Assembly: GCF_014466955.1 (NCBI RefSeq)
Contig: NZ_AP023396.1
Span: forward strand, 5,456,001 to 5,520,000
DNA: 64,000 bases
Direction: 5' to 3'
From: Nocardia wallacei
GTDB lineage: Bacteria > Actinomycetota > Actinomycetes > Mycobacteriales > Mycobacteriaceae
The notes under the pieces were generated by a model, which did not search any database, was not told the origin of the DNA, and saw only the letters and a program-made list of their open reading frames with translations. Below are positions 51,632 to 62,475 of this stretch, piece after piece. How positions within the stretch are numbered: position 1 is the stretch's first letter; each line of letters opens with the position of its first letter. Position numbers and translations under genes: made by a program.

Positions 51632-52379
51632 ACCGCCCGCACGAAGCGATGACGGCGGTGCAGGTGACGGCGAGTTCGAGGGTGGCGCCGAGGACGTCGC
51701 CGTTCAGGCCGTCGAAGCGGCGTACGCAGTGTCGGACGAATATCCAGGCGATACCGAGACTCGCGGCTACGGCGAGTACTCCGAGCCAGCGATGGTCGGG
51801 TGTGGCGAGAACGCCCGCACCGAGCGCGAGCAGCGTCCAGAGGCCGATGGTCGGCAGCGACTGTGTCCCCGCCACCAAACTGCCGAATCCGGCCCCCGGT
51901 GCGGACGGGTATCCCCGGCGGCAAGCCAGGACGACCGCGACCCGCCCCACCGCGACCGCCAGCGCGATCGCGAGCCAACGACCGTCCGCCGCCAGCGCCG
52001 CGAACGCCAGCGCCTGCCCGCCGATCGCGAACACCAGCGCGGCCACGCCGAACGGCCCCGCCCCGCCACTCTTCATGACTTCCCGCGCCCGCTCGGGCGG
52101 CCCGTAACTCCCGAGACCGTCCGCCGTATCGGCCAGCCCGTCCAGATGCATCCCCCGCGTCGCCGTCGCCAACGTCCCCACCCCCAACAGCCCCGCCAAC
52201 CCGAAACTCATTCCCGCCGTACCCGACACCCACATCACCCCGGCGACACCCGCACCGAGCACCACCCCCACCACCGGCGCAAGACCGATAGCCCTTCCCG
52301 CCCCCACTCGGTCCACCGTCTCCGGCCCCCGCACCGGCACCACCGTCAACCAGGAGACCACCAACCGAACCGAATTCAC
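51630..52379 (-). CDS. cobS: Adenosylcobinamide-GDP ribazoletransferase
   Basis: 249 aa integral membrane enzyme that joins adenosylcobinamide-GDP to alpha-ribazole, the last assembly step of cobalamin. GTG 52377-52379 gives VNSVRLVVSWLTVVPVRGP. Conserved cytosolic motif THLDGLADTADG-like: RGMHLDGLADTADGLGSYG. Several hydrophobic helices follow. The longer upstream frame is repeat-derived. cobU-cobT lies upstream on the same strand but is separated by a 418-bp array. Confidence 0.93.
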   Translation of the reverse strand: MNSVRLVVSWLTVVPVRGPETVDRVGAGRAIGLAPVVGVVLGAGVAGVMWVSGTAGMSFGLAGLLGVGTLATATRGMHLDGLADTADGLGSYGPPERAREVMKSGGAGPFGVAALVFAIGGQALAFAALAADGRWLAIALAVAVGRVAVVLACRRGYPSAPGAGFGSLVAGTQSLPTIGLWTLLALGAGVLATPDHRWLGVLAVAASLGIAWIFVRHCVRRFDGLNGDVLGATLELAVTCTAVIASCGR

Positions 52380-52797
52380 CCCCACCACCCCCACACCCCA
52401 ACGATCGACCCGCCCACCACCCGCGACCCCACCCCACCCGCAGCGCACCACGCCGCCAGCACCGCCCGCGACCCCGCCCCACGCACCAACCACCGCGCCA
52501 ATTCACCCGCAGCGCACCACGCCACCACCACCGCACCCTCCACCGCCCGCGACCCCGCCCCGTGCACCGATCGCCGCGCCGACTCACCCGCAGCGCACCA
52601 CGCCGCCACCACCGCCCGCGACCATGCCCCACGCACCAACCACCGCGCCGACTCACCCGCAGCGCACCACGCCGCCAGCACCGCACCCTCCATCGCCCGC
52701 GACCCCGCTCCACGTACCGATCGCCGCGCCGGCTCACTCGCGGAGTGCCGACTCGGGGGTCGGGGGCCGGGGTGGTGCCGCCGATCGAGGCGCATGG
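52380..52797. repeat. Higher-order tandem array, (69+81 bp) x 2
   Basis: Units at 52435-52503 (69 bp), 52504-52584 (81), 52585-52653 (69) and 52654-52734 (81); all start CACYCGCAGCGCACCACGCC-like and end in GCGCCRRYT. The 81-bp form has a 12-base insertion (CACCCTCCACCG-like). Units 1 and 3, and 2 and 4, are closest to each other, so a 150-bp pair was duplicated. C-rich on plus strand. The flanks hold no gene. It separates cobS from cobU-cobT. Confidence 0.88.
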
Positions 52798-54948
52798 TCA
52801 GGGGGTGGGTTCGGAGGGGACGCGGGTGGTTTCGTCGGCGGTGCTCACGCCCGCGTCGGCGAAGGTGGCCATGTCCGCGAGGGTGGCGACGGCGGCGCGG
52901 AGGACGGGGAGGGCGGTGAGGGCGCCGGAGCCTTCGCCGAGGCGCATATCCAGGTCGACGAGCGGGTCCAGGCCGAGGCGGTCGAGGGCTCGGGCGTGCG
53001 AGGGTTCGGTGGAGCGGTGCCCGGCGACCCACCAGGCCCGGGCGCCGGGGGCCAGCATGTCGGCGAGCAGGGCGGCGGCGGTGATCACCACGCCGTCCAG
53101 GACGACGGGAGTGCGGCGGGCGGCGGCCTGCGCGAGATAGCCTGCGGCAGCGGCCAAATCGGCGCCGCCCGCGACGCGCAGCAGCACGACCGGGTCGTGG
53201 CGGTGCGAGCGGGCCCGCCACATGGCGTCGCGCACCGCGGCGGCCTTGCGCATCCACGCGGCGTCGTCTATGCCCGTGCCGCGACCCACCGCCAGCACCG
53301 GCTCGGTGTCGGTGAGTGTGGCGATGAGAACCGTTGCGGGAGTGGTGTTCCCGATTCCCATGTCACCGGCGATCAACAGGTCGGCGCCCCCGTCGATCTC
53401 CTCGTCGGCGATCGCCTTCCCGGCCGCCAGCGCGGCGTTCACCTCGGCCTCGGTGAGCGCGTCCTCGCGGTCGATGCGCCCGGAGGAGCGCCGCACCTTG
53501 TATTTCGACACCGACGGATCGGTGTCGCCGTCGACGGCGATGTCCACCACCCGCACGGTCGCGTCCGCCAGCCGCGCCAGCACGTTCACCGCCGCTCCCC
53601 CGGCGAGGAAGTTGGCGACCATCTGCGCGGTCACCTCGCTCGGATACGCCGAAACCCCGTGCCGCGCAACACCGTGGTCCCCCGCGAACACCACCACCCG
53701 AGCCCGCTGGAACTGCCGCGGCGGGCACACCCCCTGGCAGGCCGCAACCCAGTTCCCCAACGTCTCCAACCGCCCCAGCGCCCCGCCCGGCTTGGTCAAC
53801 TCCGACTGCCGCGCCTCGGCCTGCCCCCGTACCTGCGCGTCGGGCGCCACCACGGGCCCGAATTCCGGTGCGACAGCGGGGAACTCGCTGATCCACGCTC
53901 CCTCATCGGAATCACCAACCGAGGCAACCGGCCCAACATCCGTACCGAATCCGGCTGTGCCCGCGGCTGCCACTTCTTCCGAGAGCACGCCCCCTGCCAC
54001 GGCATGTGTTGCCCTGGAGGGGGTTTCATCGTAAGGCCCGGCTGGCGTGGAGGTAGACATGCCCGCATGCGCACCACCGACTGCCGATGAAGCAGACTCC
54101 GCGCCTCGTGCCCGGGCCGAGGTACCGGAATCCACGGCCCCGGCCTGCGCTGGAAGGCCGGACTCCCCGGCCGTCGCCTGCGCGGAGATGGCGGGGCCCG
54201 CCGCGGTACCGATCCCGGCCTTCCCGTACGTGGCATCGGACGCTGATCCGGCAGGGCCGGGACCTTCGCCACTCGACGGAGGTGCACTCCCAGCGCGGGC
54301 GGCGTCGTCCACGACGGCACCCGTGGAAGACGCGGCGCCCACAGCGTCGTCCGCGACGGCACCCGTGGAGGACGCGGCGCCCAGCATTGCCACCGGCGCA
54401 CCGGCGGCGGTCGCGTTCGGTTTGATCCTGGTCGGGATCCCCGCCACTACCAGGTACACCTCGTCGCATACCGCCGCCAGGCGCTGGTTCAGCTCGCCGA
54501 GTTCGTCCTGGAACAACCGGCCCGAACGGGTCGCGGGGAGGACACCGAGCCCTACCTCGGGGCTCACGATGATCAGCCGGTGCCGGTAGCCGGTCACGGC
54601 CGCGACGAGGTCGTCGGTGTCGGGGCGTACGGTGCCGCGGGGTCCTTCCCACGCCGACCGTGCATCGATGCGCCCGGTCAGCCAGGTGCCGAGGTCGTCG
54701 ATGAGCGTCACCGCAGCCGGTTCGGCGAGCAGCGCGACCGGATCACCCTCGACCACATTCCACACCCCCGGCCGCCGGACCCGATGGGCCGCAACCCTTT
54801 CGGCGAAGTCCGCATCGGACGGATCGACCACGGCCGTCGCCACATACCGCACCGCCCCGGCCCGCCCGGCCAGCTCCTCGGCGAACGCCGACTTCCCAGA
54901 CCGCGCCCCGCCGAGCACCAGCGTCCGCACCCCAGCATCCTTCACCAC
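52798..54948 (-). CDS. cobU/cobT: Fused CobU-CobT (adenosylcobinamide kinase/guanylyltransferase - DMB phosphoribosyltransferase)
   Basis: 716 aa. Residues 1-185 are CobU: P-loop [10 protein letters not shown] (GGARSGKS 13-20), [20 protein letters not shown] and [16 protein letters not shown]. Residues about 186-355 are a low-complexity Ala/Gly/Ser linker with a 14-residue tandem repeat ([12 protein letters not shown]). The rest is CobT, ending [18 protein letters not shown] ... [12 protein letters not shown] ... [15 protein letters not shown], with the catalytic Glu in GEGSGA. It makes adenosylcobinamide-GDP and alpha-ribazole phosphate. Start GTG 54946-54948 lacks a clear ribosome site. Confidence 0.93.
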   Translation of the reverse strand: MVKDAGVRTLVLGGARSGKSAFAEELAGRAGAVRYVATAVVDPSDADFAERVAAHRVRRPGVWNVVEGDPVALLAEPAAVTLIDDLGTWLTGRIDARSAWEGPRGTVRPDTDDLVAAVTGYRHRLIIVSPEVGLGVLPATRSGRLFQDELGELNQRLAAVCDEVYLVVAGIPTRIKPNATAAGAPVAMLGAASSTGAVADDAVGAASSTGAVVDDAARAGSAPPSSGEGPGPAGSASDATYGKAGIGTAAGPAISAQATAGESGLPAQAGAVDSGTSARARGAESASSAVGGAHAGMSTSTPAGPYDETPSRATHAVAGGVLSEEVAAAGTAGFGTDVGPVASVGDSDEGAWISEFPAVAPEFGPVVAPDAQVRGQAEARQSELTKPGGALGRLETLGNWVAACQGVCPPRQFQRARVVVFAGDHGVARHGVSAYPSEVTAQMVANFLAGGAAVNVLARLADATVRVVDIAVDGDTDPSVSKYKVRRSSGRIDREDALTEAEVNAALAAGKAIADEEIDGGADLLIAGDMGIGNTTPATVLIATLTDTEPVLAVGRGTGIDDAAWMRKAAAVRDAMWRARSHRHDPVVLLRVAGGADLAAAAGYLAQAAARRTPVVLDGVVITAAALLADMLAPGARAWWVAGHRSTEPSHARALDRLGLDPLVDLDMRLGEGSGALTALPVLRAAVATLADMATFADAGVSTADETTRVPSEPTP

Positions 54949-55198
54949 GCCAGAACGGTACCAACCCGACCCCTCCGGAGACGCGCACGCCCGCCCACCT
55001 CCACCCGCAGCTCACCTCAGCAGTACCGCACCGGCGACAGACAACATCTGCCGCGTGTCGGCTGCGCCCGCACACCGGTCGACCACACGTGCCGTGTAGT
55101 GCCGAACACATACACGGCGGCATCCCGCACAACGGCGAACAACACCTGTAGCGCTCGAAGCGTCGACCGGGCGGCAACCGGGTTCGGGCCTGTTGCCC

Positions 55199-56155
55199 TC
55201 AGCCGCCGAACCGGCGACGGTAGTCGGTCGGGGCGATGCCGACGAGGCGTTGGAAGTGGTGGCGGAGGAGGGCCGCGGAGCCGAAACCCGAACGGGAGGC
55301 GATGGTTTCGAGGTCGAGGGTGGTTTCCTCGAGGAGGTGTTTCGCCAGCAGGACGCGCTGGTTGGTGAGCCACTTGACCGGCGTGGTGCCGGTTTCGGCG
55401 ACGAAGCGGCGGGCGAAGGTGCGCGGCGACATGGCCGAGCGGGCGGCCAGATCCTCGATGGTGTGTGCGAGGTCGAGGTGCTCGGTCAGCCAGAGGAGTG
55501 TGTCGCGCAGACTGTCGGTGGTGCATTCCGGCACGGGCTGCTCGATGAACTGGCGCTGGCCGCCGTCGCGCTGCGGCGGTACCACCATGCGGCGGGCGAT
55601 CTTGTTGGCGACCGCGCTGCCCAGTTCGCGCCGCACCAGATGCAGGCAGGCGTCGATGCCCGCCGCGGTACCGGCGCTGGTGATCAGATTGCCCTCGTCG
55701 ACGAACAGCACATCCGGATCGACGGTGGCCGAGGGATACCGTTCGGCGAGCTGGCCCACATAGCGCCAGTGCGTGGTGCATTTGCGCCCGTCCAGCAACC
55801 CGGCCGCGCCGGCGAGGAAGGCGCCCGAGCACACGGTCAGCACGGTCGCCCCGCCGTCCGCGGCGGCACGCACCGCCCGCACCACGCGCGGATCGAACTC
55901 GTGGTCCGGTGCGACGGGAAACGCCGGAATCGCGACCAGGTCCGCATCACCCACCGCGTCCAGGCCGTGTTCCGGAGTGAGCGTCACCCCGGGCGTACTG
56001 GACTGCAGCGGCCGCCCCGGCTCGGCACCGCAGACCCGGAAGTCGAACGACGGCAGCCCGTCGTCGCGGCGATCCAGCCCGAAAACCTCACAGACGACGC
56101 CGAATTCGAACATGGCGACGTTCGCGCTGAGCACCGCGGCGACCTTGGACAGCAT
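55199..56155 (-). CDS. GlxA-type AraC regulator with DJ-1/PfpI domain
   Basis: 318 aa. N-terminal DJ-1/PfpI-like domain with the nucleophile-elbow region ATVLTVCSGAFLAGAAGLLD and THWRYVGQLAERYP; C-terminal AraC HTH pair (TIEDLAARSAMSPRTFARRF, ETIASRSGFGSAALLRHHF). No enzyme activity is expected. Divergent from a small membrane gene with palindromic sites between, probably autoregulatory. Confidence 0.93.
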   Translation of the reverse strand: MLSKVAAVLSANVAMFEFGVVCEVFGLDRRDDGLPSFDFRVCGAEPGRPLQSSTPGVTLTPEHGLDAVGDADLVAIPAFPVAPDHEFDPRVVRAVRAAADGGATVLTVCSGAFLAGAAGLLDGRKCTTHWRYVGQLAERYPSATVDPDVLFVDEGNLITSAGTAAGIDACLHLVRRELGSAVANKIARRMVVPPQRDGGQRQFIEQPVPECTTDSLRDTLLWLTEHLDLAHTIEDLAARSAMSPRTFARRFVAETGTTPVKWLTNQRVLLAKHLLEETTLDLETIASRSGFGSAALLRHHFQRLVGIAPTDYRRRFGG

Positions 56156-56195
56156 CCGACGAGTCTACTTGGCCGGATATTTACGAACAATGTCT

Positions 56196-56242
56196 TTACT
56201 GCCACTGGTGGCAGTAAGTGATTGGCAGAAAACTTACTGCCA
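56196..56242. promoter_or_regulatory. Twin palindromic operators
   Basis: TTACTGCCAC-tg-GTGGCAGTAA (56196-56217) is a perfect dyad. A second, TTGGCAG...CTTACTGCCA (56222-56242), repeats the same half-sites with wider spacing and reaches the start codon of the small membrane gene. They lie between the GlxA-type regulator and that gene. Confidence 0.75.
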
Positions 56243-56418
56243 TGCTTACCTTGCTGCTCACCTTCCTCTTCGTTCTCCTGATCGTCCTGGCTGTGCGCGT
56301 GTTCCTGCATCACGGGCTCACCCTGCCGCCCACGGGCTCGAGCGCCGTGGACGACCGCGACGCCCAGCGCCTGGATCAGGAACTCCGCGCCATCACCGCC
56401 ATACGCGAACACGGTTGA
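56242..56418 (+). CDS. Small single-pass membrane protein, 58 aa
   Basis: ATG 56242 sits inside the second operator dyad. The protein is one N-terminal helix (LTLLLTFLFVLLIVLAVRVF) with a short soluble tail ending in a charged helix (DAQRLDQELRAITAIREHG). No ribosome site is clear, so the start may be leaderless. No family known to me. Probable target of the divergent GlxA-type regulator. Confidence 0.7.
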   Translation: MLTLLLTFLFVLLIVLAVRVFLHHGLTLPPTGSSAVDDRDAQRLDQELRAITAIREHG

Positions 56419-56449
56419 ACCACACCGGAACCTGCGCCGTCCGGTCCGG

Positions 56450-56705
56450 CCACATTCTGACATCCCACCCGGCTACGCTCGGCCATCCCGCCCGGCGACG
56501 CTCCGACAACCCACCCGGCCACGTTCGACCAACCCGCCCAGCCACGCTCCGACAACCCGCCCGGCCACGCTCCGACAACCCACCCCGCCACGTTCGGCCA
56601 ACCACCCAGCCACGCTCCGACAACCCACCCGGCCACGTTCGACCAACCCGCCCGGCCACGCTCCAACATCCCGCCCGGCCACGTTCGACCAACCCGCCCG
56701 GCCAC
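56450..56705. repeat. 23-bp tandem-repeat array, about 11 copies
   Basis: Period 22-24, mostly 23, with consensus CCACGYTCSRMCAACCCRCCCGG; adjacent copies alternate between CTCCGACAACCC and TTCGACCAACCC forms. Between the convergent small membrane gene and the DUF3043 gene. C-rich on the plus strand. No gene in it. Confidence 0.88.
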
Positions 56706-56719
56706 GTTCTTCGGCCGGG

Positions 56720-57406
56720 CTAGACCGAATCGCCCGGGTTCACCCGTGGCTTGGGCGCGCGCATGCGGCGGATCTGCGAGGCCCGCACGAACGCGTACCA
56801 GCCCAGCGACCACGACGAGGTGGTGTCGTCGGGGAAACGCTCCTGTACCCGCTTGTTGATGGTCCGGCCGATCAGGAAACCCTCGCCGACCATGAACACC
56901 ATCATCACCAGCATGGCCAGCGTGACGTAGGCCTGCACCGCAGGCGTCAGGAACATGGTGAGAATCAACACCAGCGCCAGCGGCATGAACAGCCCGACCA
57001 GATTGCGCCGCGCGTCGACCAGGTCCCGCACATAGGCGCGTACCGGTCCGCGATCGCGCGGTAACAGGAACTTGTCCTCCCCGGCGAGCATGCGGGCGCG
57101 CCGGTCGGCAGCGGCGGCGCGGCGCTCGGCCGAGGCCACCTTGCGATCGGCCCGGCTGCCGCGCGCGGCCTTGCGGCGGGCACGGGCTTCCTTCGAGGTC
57201 ATGGGCGCGGGCGCGACCGGCCCGCGCCGCCTGTTCTCGGCATCCCGGCGCTTGGGAGTGGGCCGCCCCTTGCCGGTGGTGGCCGTGGCGGCCGGCCGCT
57301 CGGAGGGGGTGGCCGAGTCGCCGCCGGACGCGCCGGCCTGGGCGGCCGAGGTCTCGTCGGCGAGGTCGTCGGTCTTGCTGGCATCGCCGCGGCGGAGGAA
57401 CTTCAC
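56720..57406 (-). CDS. DUF3043 membrane protein
   Basis: 228 aa from GTG 57404-57406; an upstream start at 57490 is open but lacks support. A basic, disordered N-terminal half (RPTPKRRDAENRRRGPVAPA, ARARRKAARGSRADRK) precedes two transmembrane helices (LFMPLALVLILTMFLTPAVQ, YVTLAMLVMMVFMVGEGFLI) and a conserved RFPDDTTSSWSLGWYAFVRA tail. This is the Rv2206-type protein of the mycolata; function unknown. Position next to cob and IscA-type genes matches mycobacteria. Confidence 0.88.
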   Translation of the reverse strand: MKFLRRGDASKTDDLADETSAAQAGASGGDSATPSERPAATATTGKGRPTPKRRDAENRRRGPVAPAPMTSKEARARRKAARGSRADRKVASAERRAAAADRRARMLAGEDKFLLPRDRGPVRAYVRDLVDARRNLVGLFMPLALVLILTMFLTPAVQAYVTLAMLVMMVFMVGEGFLIGRTINKRVQERFPDDTTSSWSLGWYAFVRASQIRRMRAPKPRVNPGDSV

Positions 57407-57705
57407 GCCGACCAGGCTATTCGATGGCACATCGCCCTGGAAATCCGGTTCGCCGAGTCGCTGTGTCCTGTGCCATAGTCGACTGTTCACCCCCCGCTAA
57501 CCGGTCGTTTCCGGCCGTGACGAGAGTACCGTCGAGAGCGGACAGCCACATTCGGCAGGCATGACGCCGGGGTGCGGTGGGGTACACGGACTAGGGCGCC
57601 ATCGACCACGAGTGGCAAGATTGGAATAGCCACCCGCGAAGTGGCGTTGACAGCTTCCGAGCCGTGCGCTGTTCACGGGTTGAACACGGGTCCCGAGGAG
57701 ACTTC
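57407..57705. other. Intergenic, 299 bp, divergent promoter region
   Basis: Between the DUF3043 gene and the IscA-like gene. No coding frame seen beyond an N-terminal extension of the DUF3043 frame. The promoters of both genes must lie here; no operator or riboswitch-like structure was recognised. Confidence 0.5.
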
Positions 57706-58056
57706 ATGACTGTGCAGAACGAGACCACCACTCACGGTGTGACGCTGACCGACGCGGCCGCCTCCAAGGCCAAGGCGCTGCTCGATCAGGAGGGCCGTGA
57801 CGATCTGGCGCTGCGGATCGCCGTGCAGCCCGGTGGCTGTGCGGGCCTGCGCTACCAACTGTTCTTCGACGACCGCGCGCTCGACGGTGACCTCACCGCC
57901 GAGTTCGGCGGCGTCAAGCTGACCGTCGACCGGATGAGCGCCCCGTACGTCCAGGGCGCCGCGATCGATTTCGTCGACACCATCGAGAAGCAGGGTTTCA
58001 CCATCGACAACCCGAACGCCACCGGCTCCTGCGCCTGCGGCGACAGCTTCAACTGA
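57706..58056 (+). CDS. HesB/IscA-type iron-sulfur carrier protein
   Basis: 116 aa from ATG 57706 after GAGGAGAC. A-type Fe-S carrier signature: VTLTDAAASKAKALL, then GGCAGLRYQLFFDD and the C-terminal GSCACGDSFN with three ligand cysteines (one in GGCAG, two in CAC). Delivers clusters to apo-enzymes. In M. tuberculosis the ortholog is, from memory, Rv2204c. Ends at a clear terminator. Confidence 0.95.
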   Translation: MTVQNETTTHGVTLTDAAASKAKALLDQEGRDDLALRIAVQPGGCAGLRYQLFFDDRALDGDLTAEFGGVKLTVDRMSAPYVQGAAIDFVDTIEKQGFTIDNPNATGSCACGDSFN

Positions 58057-58065
58057 GCAGCCACC

Positions 58066-58098
58066 TCAGCGCGGAATCCCAGTGGGATTCCGCGCTGA
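58066..58098 (+). terminator. Terminator after the IscA-like gene
   Basis: TCAGCGCGGAATCCC (58066-58080), loop AGT, exact complement (58084-58098): a 15-bp perfect stem ten bases after the stop codon. Confidence 0.88.
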
Positions 58099-58236
58099 CT
58101 GCTGCCCGAGTGCCATGAGTTCCGTTGCCGCACAAGGGGTCCGGCGACCCAGACACTCCGGTGCGCTGGGGTGGTGAGGTCGCAGTTCGACGGTGTACGT
58201 TACGGACGACTGATTTCGCCCGCTCATGGGTAATAG

Positions 58237-59244
<1,008 letters not shown>

Positions 59245-59245
59245 C

Positions 59246-59290
59246 CGAAATCGACTGCGCCGCCGCCGCAGTCGGCGCGGCGCGATTTCG
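59246..59290 (+). terminator. Probable terminator after adoK
   Basis: CGAAATCG (59246-59253) pairs with CGATTTCG (59283-59290); the interior is GC-rich and can extend the stem (GCGCCGCC against GGCGCGGCGC, imperfect). Confidence 0.55.
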
Positions 59291-59417
59291 CAATCCGTCA
59301 CAGGTGAACCGGCGATTCCGCCGTGCGAGTTTCGTTTCGACTGCGCCCGCACTATGCGGTGACGACTCACAGTCGGTCGAAGGTACGCCGGTCGCCACCG
59401 AGCCATAGGGTATACGC

Positions 59418-60131
59418 ATGGGATCCGACCGTTTGTATTTTCGTCAGCTGCTGGCCGGCCGGGATTGGGCCGTGGGCGATCCGATCGCCACGCAGATGCG
59501 CAATTTCGCGTATTTGCTGGGCGACCGAGACAGTGGCGAGTGTTTGGTCGTGGATCCCGCATATGCCGCAACCGATCTGGTCGATATCGCCGAGGCCGAC
59601 GGGCTGCGCGTGAGCGGCGTACTCGCCACCCATCACCACCCCGATCACGTGGGCGGGACAATGCTCGGATTCACCTTGCGAGGCGTGCGCGAACTGCTGG
59701 AGCGGGTGCAGGTCCCGGTGCACGTCAATGCCGAGGAACTGCCGTGGGTCGCCAATGTCACCGACATCGCGCCCAGCGAACTGACCGGTCACGCGCACGG
59801 CGACAAGGTGACCGTCGGCGGGTTCGAGATCGAATTGCTGCACACTCCCGGGCACACGCCGGGCAGCCAGTGCTTCCTGTTCGAGGATCGGCTCGTCGCA
59901 GGCGACACACTGTTCGTCGACGGCTGCGGACGCACCGATTTCCCGGGCGGCGATTCCGACGCGATGTTCCGCAGTCTCCGATATCTAGCGGGCCTATCGG
60001 GCGACCCGACCGTTTATCCGGGCCACTGGTATTCGCAGGAGCCCAACGCCGCGCTGTCCACGGTGCGCGACAGCAACTATGTGATGCGGCCGCAGACGCT
60101 CGAGCAGTGGCACATGCTGATGCCGGGATAG
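59418..60131 (+). CDS. MBL-fold metallo-hydrolase (glyoxalase II-like)
   Basis: 237 aa. Metal ligands: THHHPDH (residues 71-77), HTPGHTPGS, Asp in AGDTLFVDGCG, and the late His in YPGHWYS. The order is that of glyoxalase II / persulfide-dioxygenase-like hydrolases; the C-terminal domain for glutathione is short, as in bacillithiol/mycothiol-type versions. A role with mycothiol thioesters is a guess. Stands between adoK and ilvE. Confidence 0.9.
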   Translation: MGSDRLYFRQLLAGRDWAVGDPIATQMRNFAYLLGDRDSGECLVVDPAYAATDLVDIAEADGLRVSGVLATHHHPDHVGGTMLGFTLRGVRELLERVQVPVHVNAEELPWVANVTDIAPSELTGHAHGDKVTVGGFEIELLHTPGHTPGSQCFLFEDRLVAGDTLFVDGCGRTDFPGGDSDAMFRSLRYLAGLSGDPTVYPGHWYSQEPNAALSTVRDSNYVMRPQTLEQWHMLMPG

Positions 60132-60140
60132 CGACCCGGC

Positions 60141-61241
60141 TCAGATCAGCTTGCGCATCCAGCCGTGAATATCGGCGAACGTGCCGCGCTGAATTCCGGT
60201 CAGCGTCTCGCGCAGTGCCATGGTGACCTCACCGGGTTCGCCGTCGCCGATGGTGAATTCGCCCTCGGCCGAGCGCACCGACGCGACCGGGATGACGACC
60301 GCCGCGGTGCCGCAGCCGAACACCTCGGTGATCTCGCCCGACTCCACGCCCGTGCGCCATTCGTCGACCGAGATCTTGCGCTCCTCCACCTGGTAACCGG
60401 AATCGGCGGCCAGGGTGAGCAGCGAGTCGCGGGTGATGCCCGGCAGCAGAGAGCCGGACAGTTCCGGGGTCACCAGCCGCGCCTGCGAGCCCGCGCCGTA
60501 CACGAAGAACAGGTTGTTGGTGCCCATCTCCTCGACGTAGCGGTGTTCGCAGGCGTCGAGCCAGACCACCTGGTCACAGTCCTGGTCGGCGGCCTGCTTC
60601 TGGGCCAGCAGCGAGGCGGCGTAGTTGCCCGCCACCTTGGCTTCGCCGGTGCCGCCGGGCGCGGCCCGCACGAACTCGGTGGACAACCACACCCGCACCG
60701 GCTTCAGGCCGCGCGGAAAGTACGCTCCCGCAGGCGAACCCAGCAGCAGGTACTTGTATGCCTCGGCCGGTTTCACGCCCAGGCCCGCCTCGGTGGCGAA
60801 CATGAACGGCCGCAGATACAGCGAGTCCTCCCCGCCCGCCGCCGGCACCCAGTCGGCGTCGACCTCGAGCAGCTGGCGGATCGATTCGATGAACAGTTCC
60901 TCCGGGAGTTCGGCCATCGCCATGCGCCGCGCCGAGCGCTGGAAGCGGCGGGCGTTGGCGTCGATGCGGAAGGTCGCGATGCTGCCGTCGCCGTGCCGGT
61001 AGGCCTTCAGTCCCTCGAAAATGGCCTGACCGTAGTGGAACACCATGGTCGAGGGGTCCATCTGCAAGCTGCCGTACGGCTCCACCCGCGGATTGGTCCA
61101 TTCCCCGCCCACATAGTCGATCGACACCATGTGATCGGTGAAGAAGCGCCCGAAACCGGGTTCCACCAGCATCTCCTGCCGCCGCGCCGCCGGGGTGGGC
61201 GAGGGATGCGGGATACGGGTGAACTGTGCGGCAACGGTCAT
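60141..61241 (-). CDS. ilvE: Branched-chain amino acid aminotransferase
   Basis: 366 aa, fold-type IV PLP enzyme. Sequence hallmarks: [24 protein letters not shown] start, [18 protein letters not shown], catalytic Lys in [20 protein letters not shown], and [13 protein letters not shown] with the conserved GxGTAA-like phosphate loop ([12 protein letters not shown]). Last step of Val/Leu/Ile synthesis. Matches Rv2210c in length and position; gcvT follows upstream on the same strand. Confidence 0.96.
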   Translation of the reverse strand: MTVAAQFTRIPHPSPTPAARRQEMLVEPGFGRFFTDHMVSIDYVGGEWTNPRVEPYGSLQMDPSTMVFHYGQAIFEGLKAYRHGDGSIATFRIDANARRFQRSARRMAMAELPEELFIESIRQLLEVDADWVPAAGGEDSLYLRPFMFATEAGLGVKPAEAYKYLLLGSPAGAYFPRGLKPVRVWLSTEFVRAAPGGTGEAKVAGNYAASLLAQKQAADQDCDQVVWLDACEHRYVEEMGTNNLFFVYGAGSQARLVTPELSGSLLPGITRDSLLTLAADSGYQVEERKISVDEWRTGVESGEITEVFGCGTAAVVIPVASVRSAEGEFTIGDGEPGEVTMALRETLTGIQRGTFADIHGWMRKLI

Positions 61242-61298
61242 GATTCCGATCCTAGAACCCGGCGTTCCGCCCGCGATGCCAGGCCTACCTCGGTGGAT

Positions 61299-62399
61299 TC
61301 AGGAGGTGTGGGGGGTGACGAAGGGCGGGCGGGTCACCTCCGCGCGGAGGCGGCGGCCACGGACGTCGACCTCGACCTCGTCGCCCGGTTGCAGGCCCGC
61401 TGCCGTGTCCAGCAGGGCCAGGGCGATGCCGACCTTGAGTGTGGGTGAGAAGGTGCCCGAGGTGGTCTCGCCCACGACCTCATCGCCGCGCAGTACCGTC
61501 TGGCCCTGGCGCAGCACGCCGCGGTCGAGTGCCACGAGTCCCAACAGGTTCCGGCGCGGGCCCGCCGCCTTCTCGGCGGCGAGCGCGTCGCGGCCCCAGA
61601 ACTCCGGCTTCTTCCAGCCGACGGCCCAGCCGCAGCGGGCCTGCACCGGTGAGATCTCCGGCGACAGTTCGTGACCGTGCAGCGGGTAGCCCATCTCGGT
61701 GCGCAGGGTGTCGCGCGCGCCCAGCCCGGCCGCCTGGCCGTCGCGGGCGCGGACCTCCGCCAGCAGCGCCCGGAACAGCGGTTCGGCGTCCGACCAGCGC
61801 GGCAGCAGCTCGTACCCGTGCTCGCCGGTGTAGCCGGTGCGGCAGACCCGGACCGGGCGGCCGTCCCACTCGGCGTCGGCGAAGGCCATGTACTCCATGG
61901 CGGTCGGCAGGCCCAGCGCGTCCAGCACCTCCGCCGAGCGCGGCCCCTGCACCGCGAACACCGCGTACCCGCGATGCTCGTCGGTGACGGTGATGCCGTC
62001 CGGCGCCGCCTTCCCCATCTCCGCCACCACGGCCGCGGTGTTGGCGGCATTGGGCACCAGGAACAGTTCGTCGTCGCCGACGTAGTACGCGATCAGATCA
62101 TCGATCACCCCGCCCCGCGGCGTACAGCACAACGTGTACTGCGCCTTCCCCGGCCGGATCCGCCCCAGATCATTGGTCAGCACCGAGTTCACGAACTCCG
62201 CCGCCCCCACCCCGCGCACGGTCGCCTTCCCCAGATGACTCACATCGAACAACCCGACCGCGGTCCGCACGGCCGTATGCTCCGCCACCGTCCCCCCGTA
62301 CTGCACCGGCATCTCCCACCCCCCGAACGGCGCAAAACTCGCCCCCAACTCCACATGCACGTCATGGATCGGGCCCCGCAGCAGCATCGAGTCACTCAC
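61299..62399 (-). CDS. gcvT: Glycine cleavage system T protein (aminomethyltransferase)
   Basis: 366 aa from GTG 62397-62399. Opens with [20 protein letters not shown] and WEMPVQYGG, and continues with [16 protein letters not shown]; folate-binding region [10 protein letters not shown] and catalytic Asp in [17 protein letters not shown]. Takes the methylene group from H-protein lipoyl arm to tetrahydrofolate. A longer open frame upstream is not supported. Neighbour of ilvE as in M. tuberculosis. Confidence 0.94.
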   Translation of the reverse strand: MSDSMLLRGPIHDVHVELGASFAPFGGWEMPVQYGGTVAEHTAVRTAVGLFDVSHLGKATVRGVGAAEFVNSVLTNDLGRIRPGKAQYTLCCTPRGGVIDDLIAYYVGDDELFLVPNAANTAAVVAEMGKAAPDGITVTDEHRGYAVFAVQGPRSAEVLDALGLPTAMEYMAFADAEWDGRPVRVCRTGYTGEHGYELLPRWSDAEPLFRALLAEVRARDGQAAGLGARDTLRTEMGYPLHGHELSPEISPVQARCGWAVGWKKPEFWGRDALAAEKAAGPRRNLLGLVALDRGVLRQGQTVLRGDEVVGETTSGTFSPTLKVGIALALLDTAAGLQPGDEVEVDVRGRRLRAEVTRPPFVTPHTS

Positions 62400-62475
62400 C
62401 CGAGCGAGCTTATCGAGTGCATTCCTCCGGTACTCGGGCAGCGCGATCAACCGGTGTGGCACGCACCGGCGGCGC

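Noticed and set aside
52435..52734. CRISPR-like arrays (also 56450-56705 and 45100-45770)
   Set aside because: No unique spacers: the whole unit repeats, units are imperfect, and no cas genes are in the window.
54949..55198. Cobalamin riboswitch upstream of cobU-cobT
   Set aside because: I looked for the B12-box (GCCACTG-like) and conserved core on the minus strand and saw none; nor is one visible before cobS.
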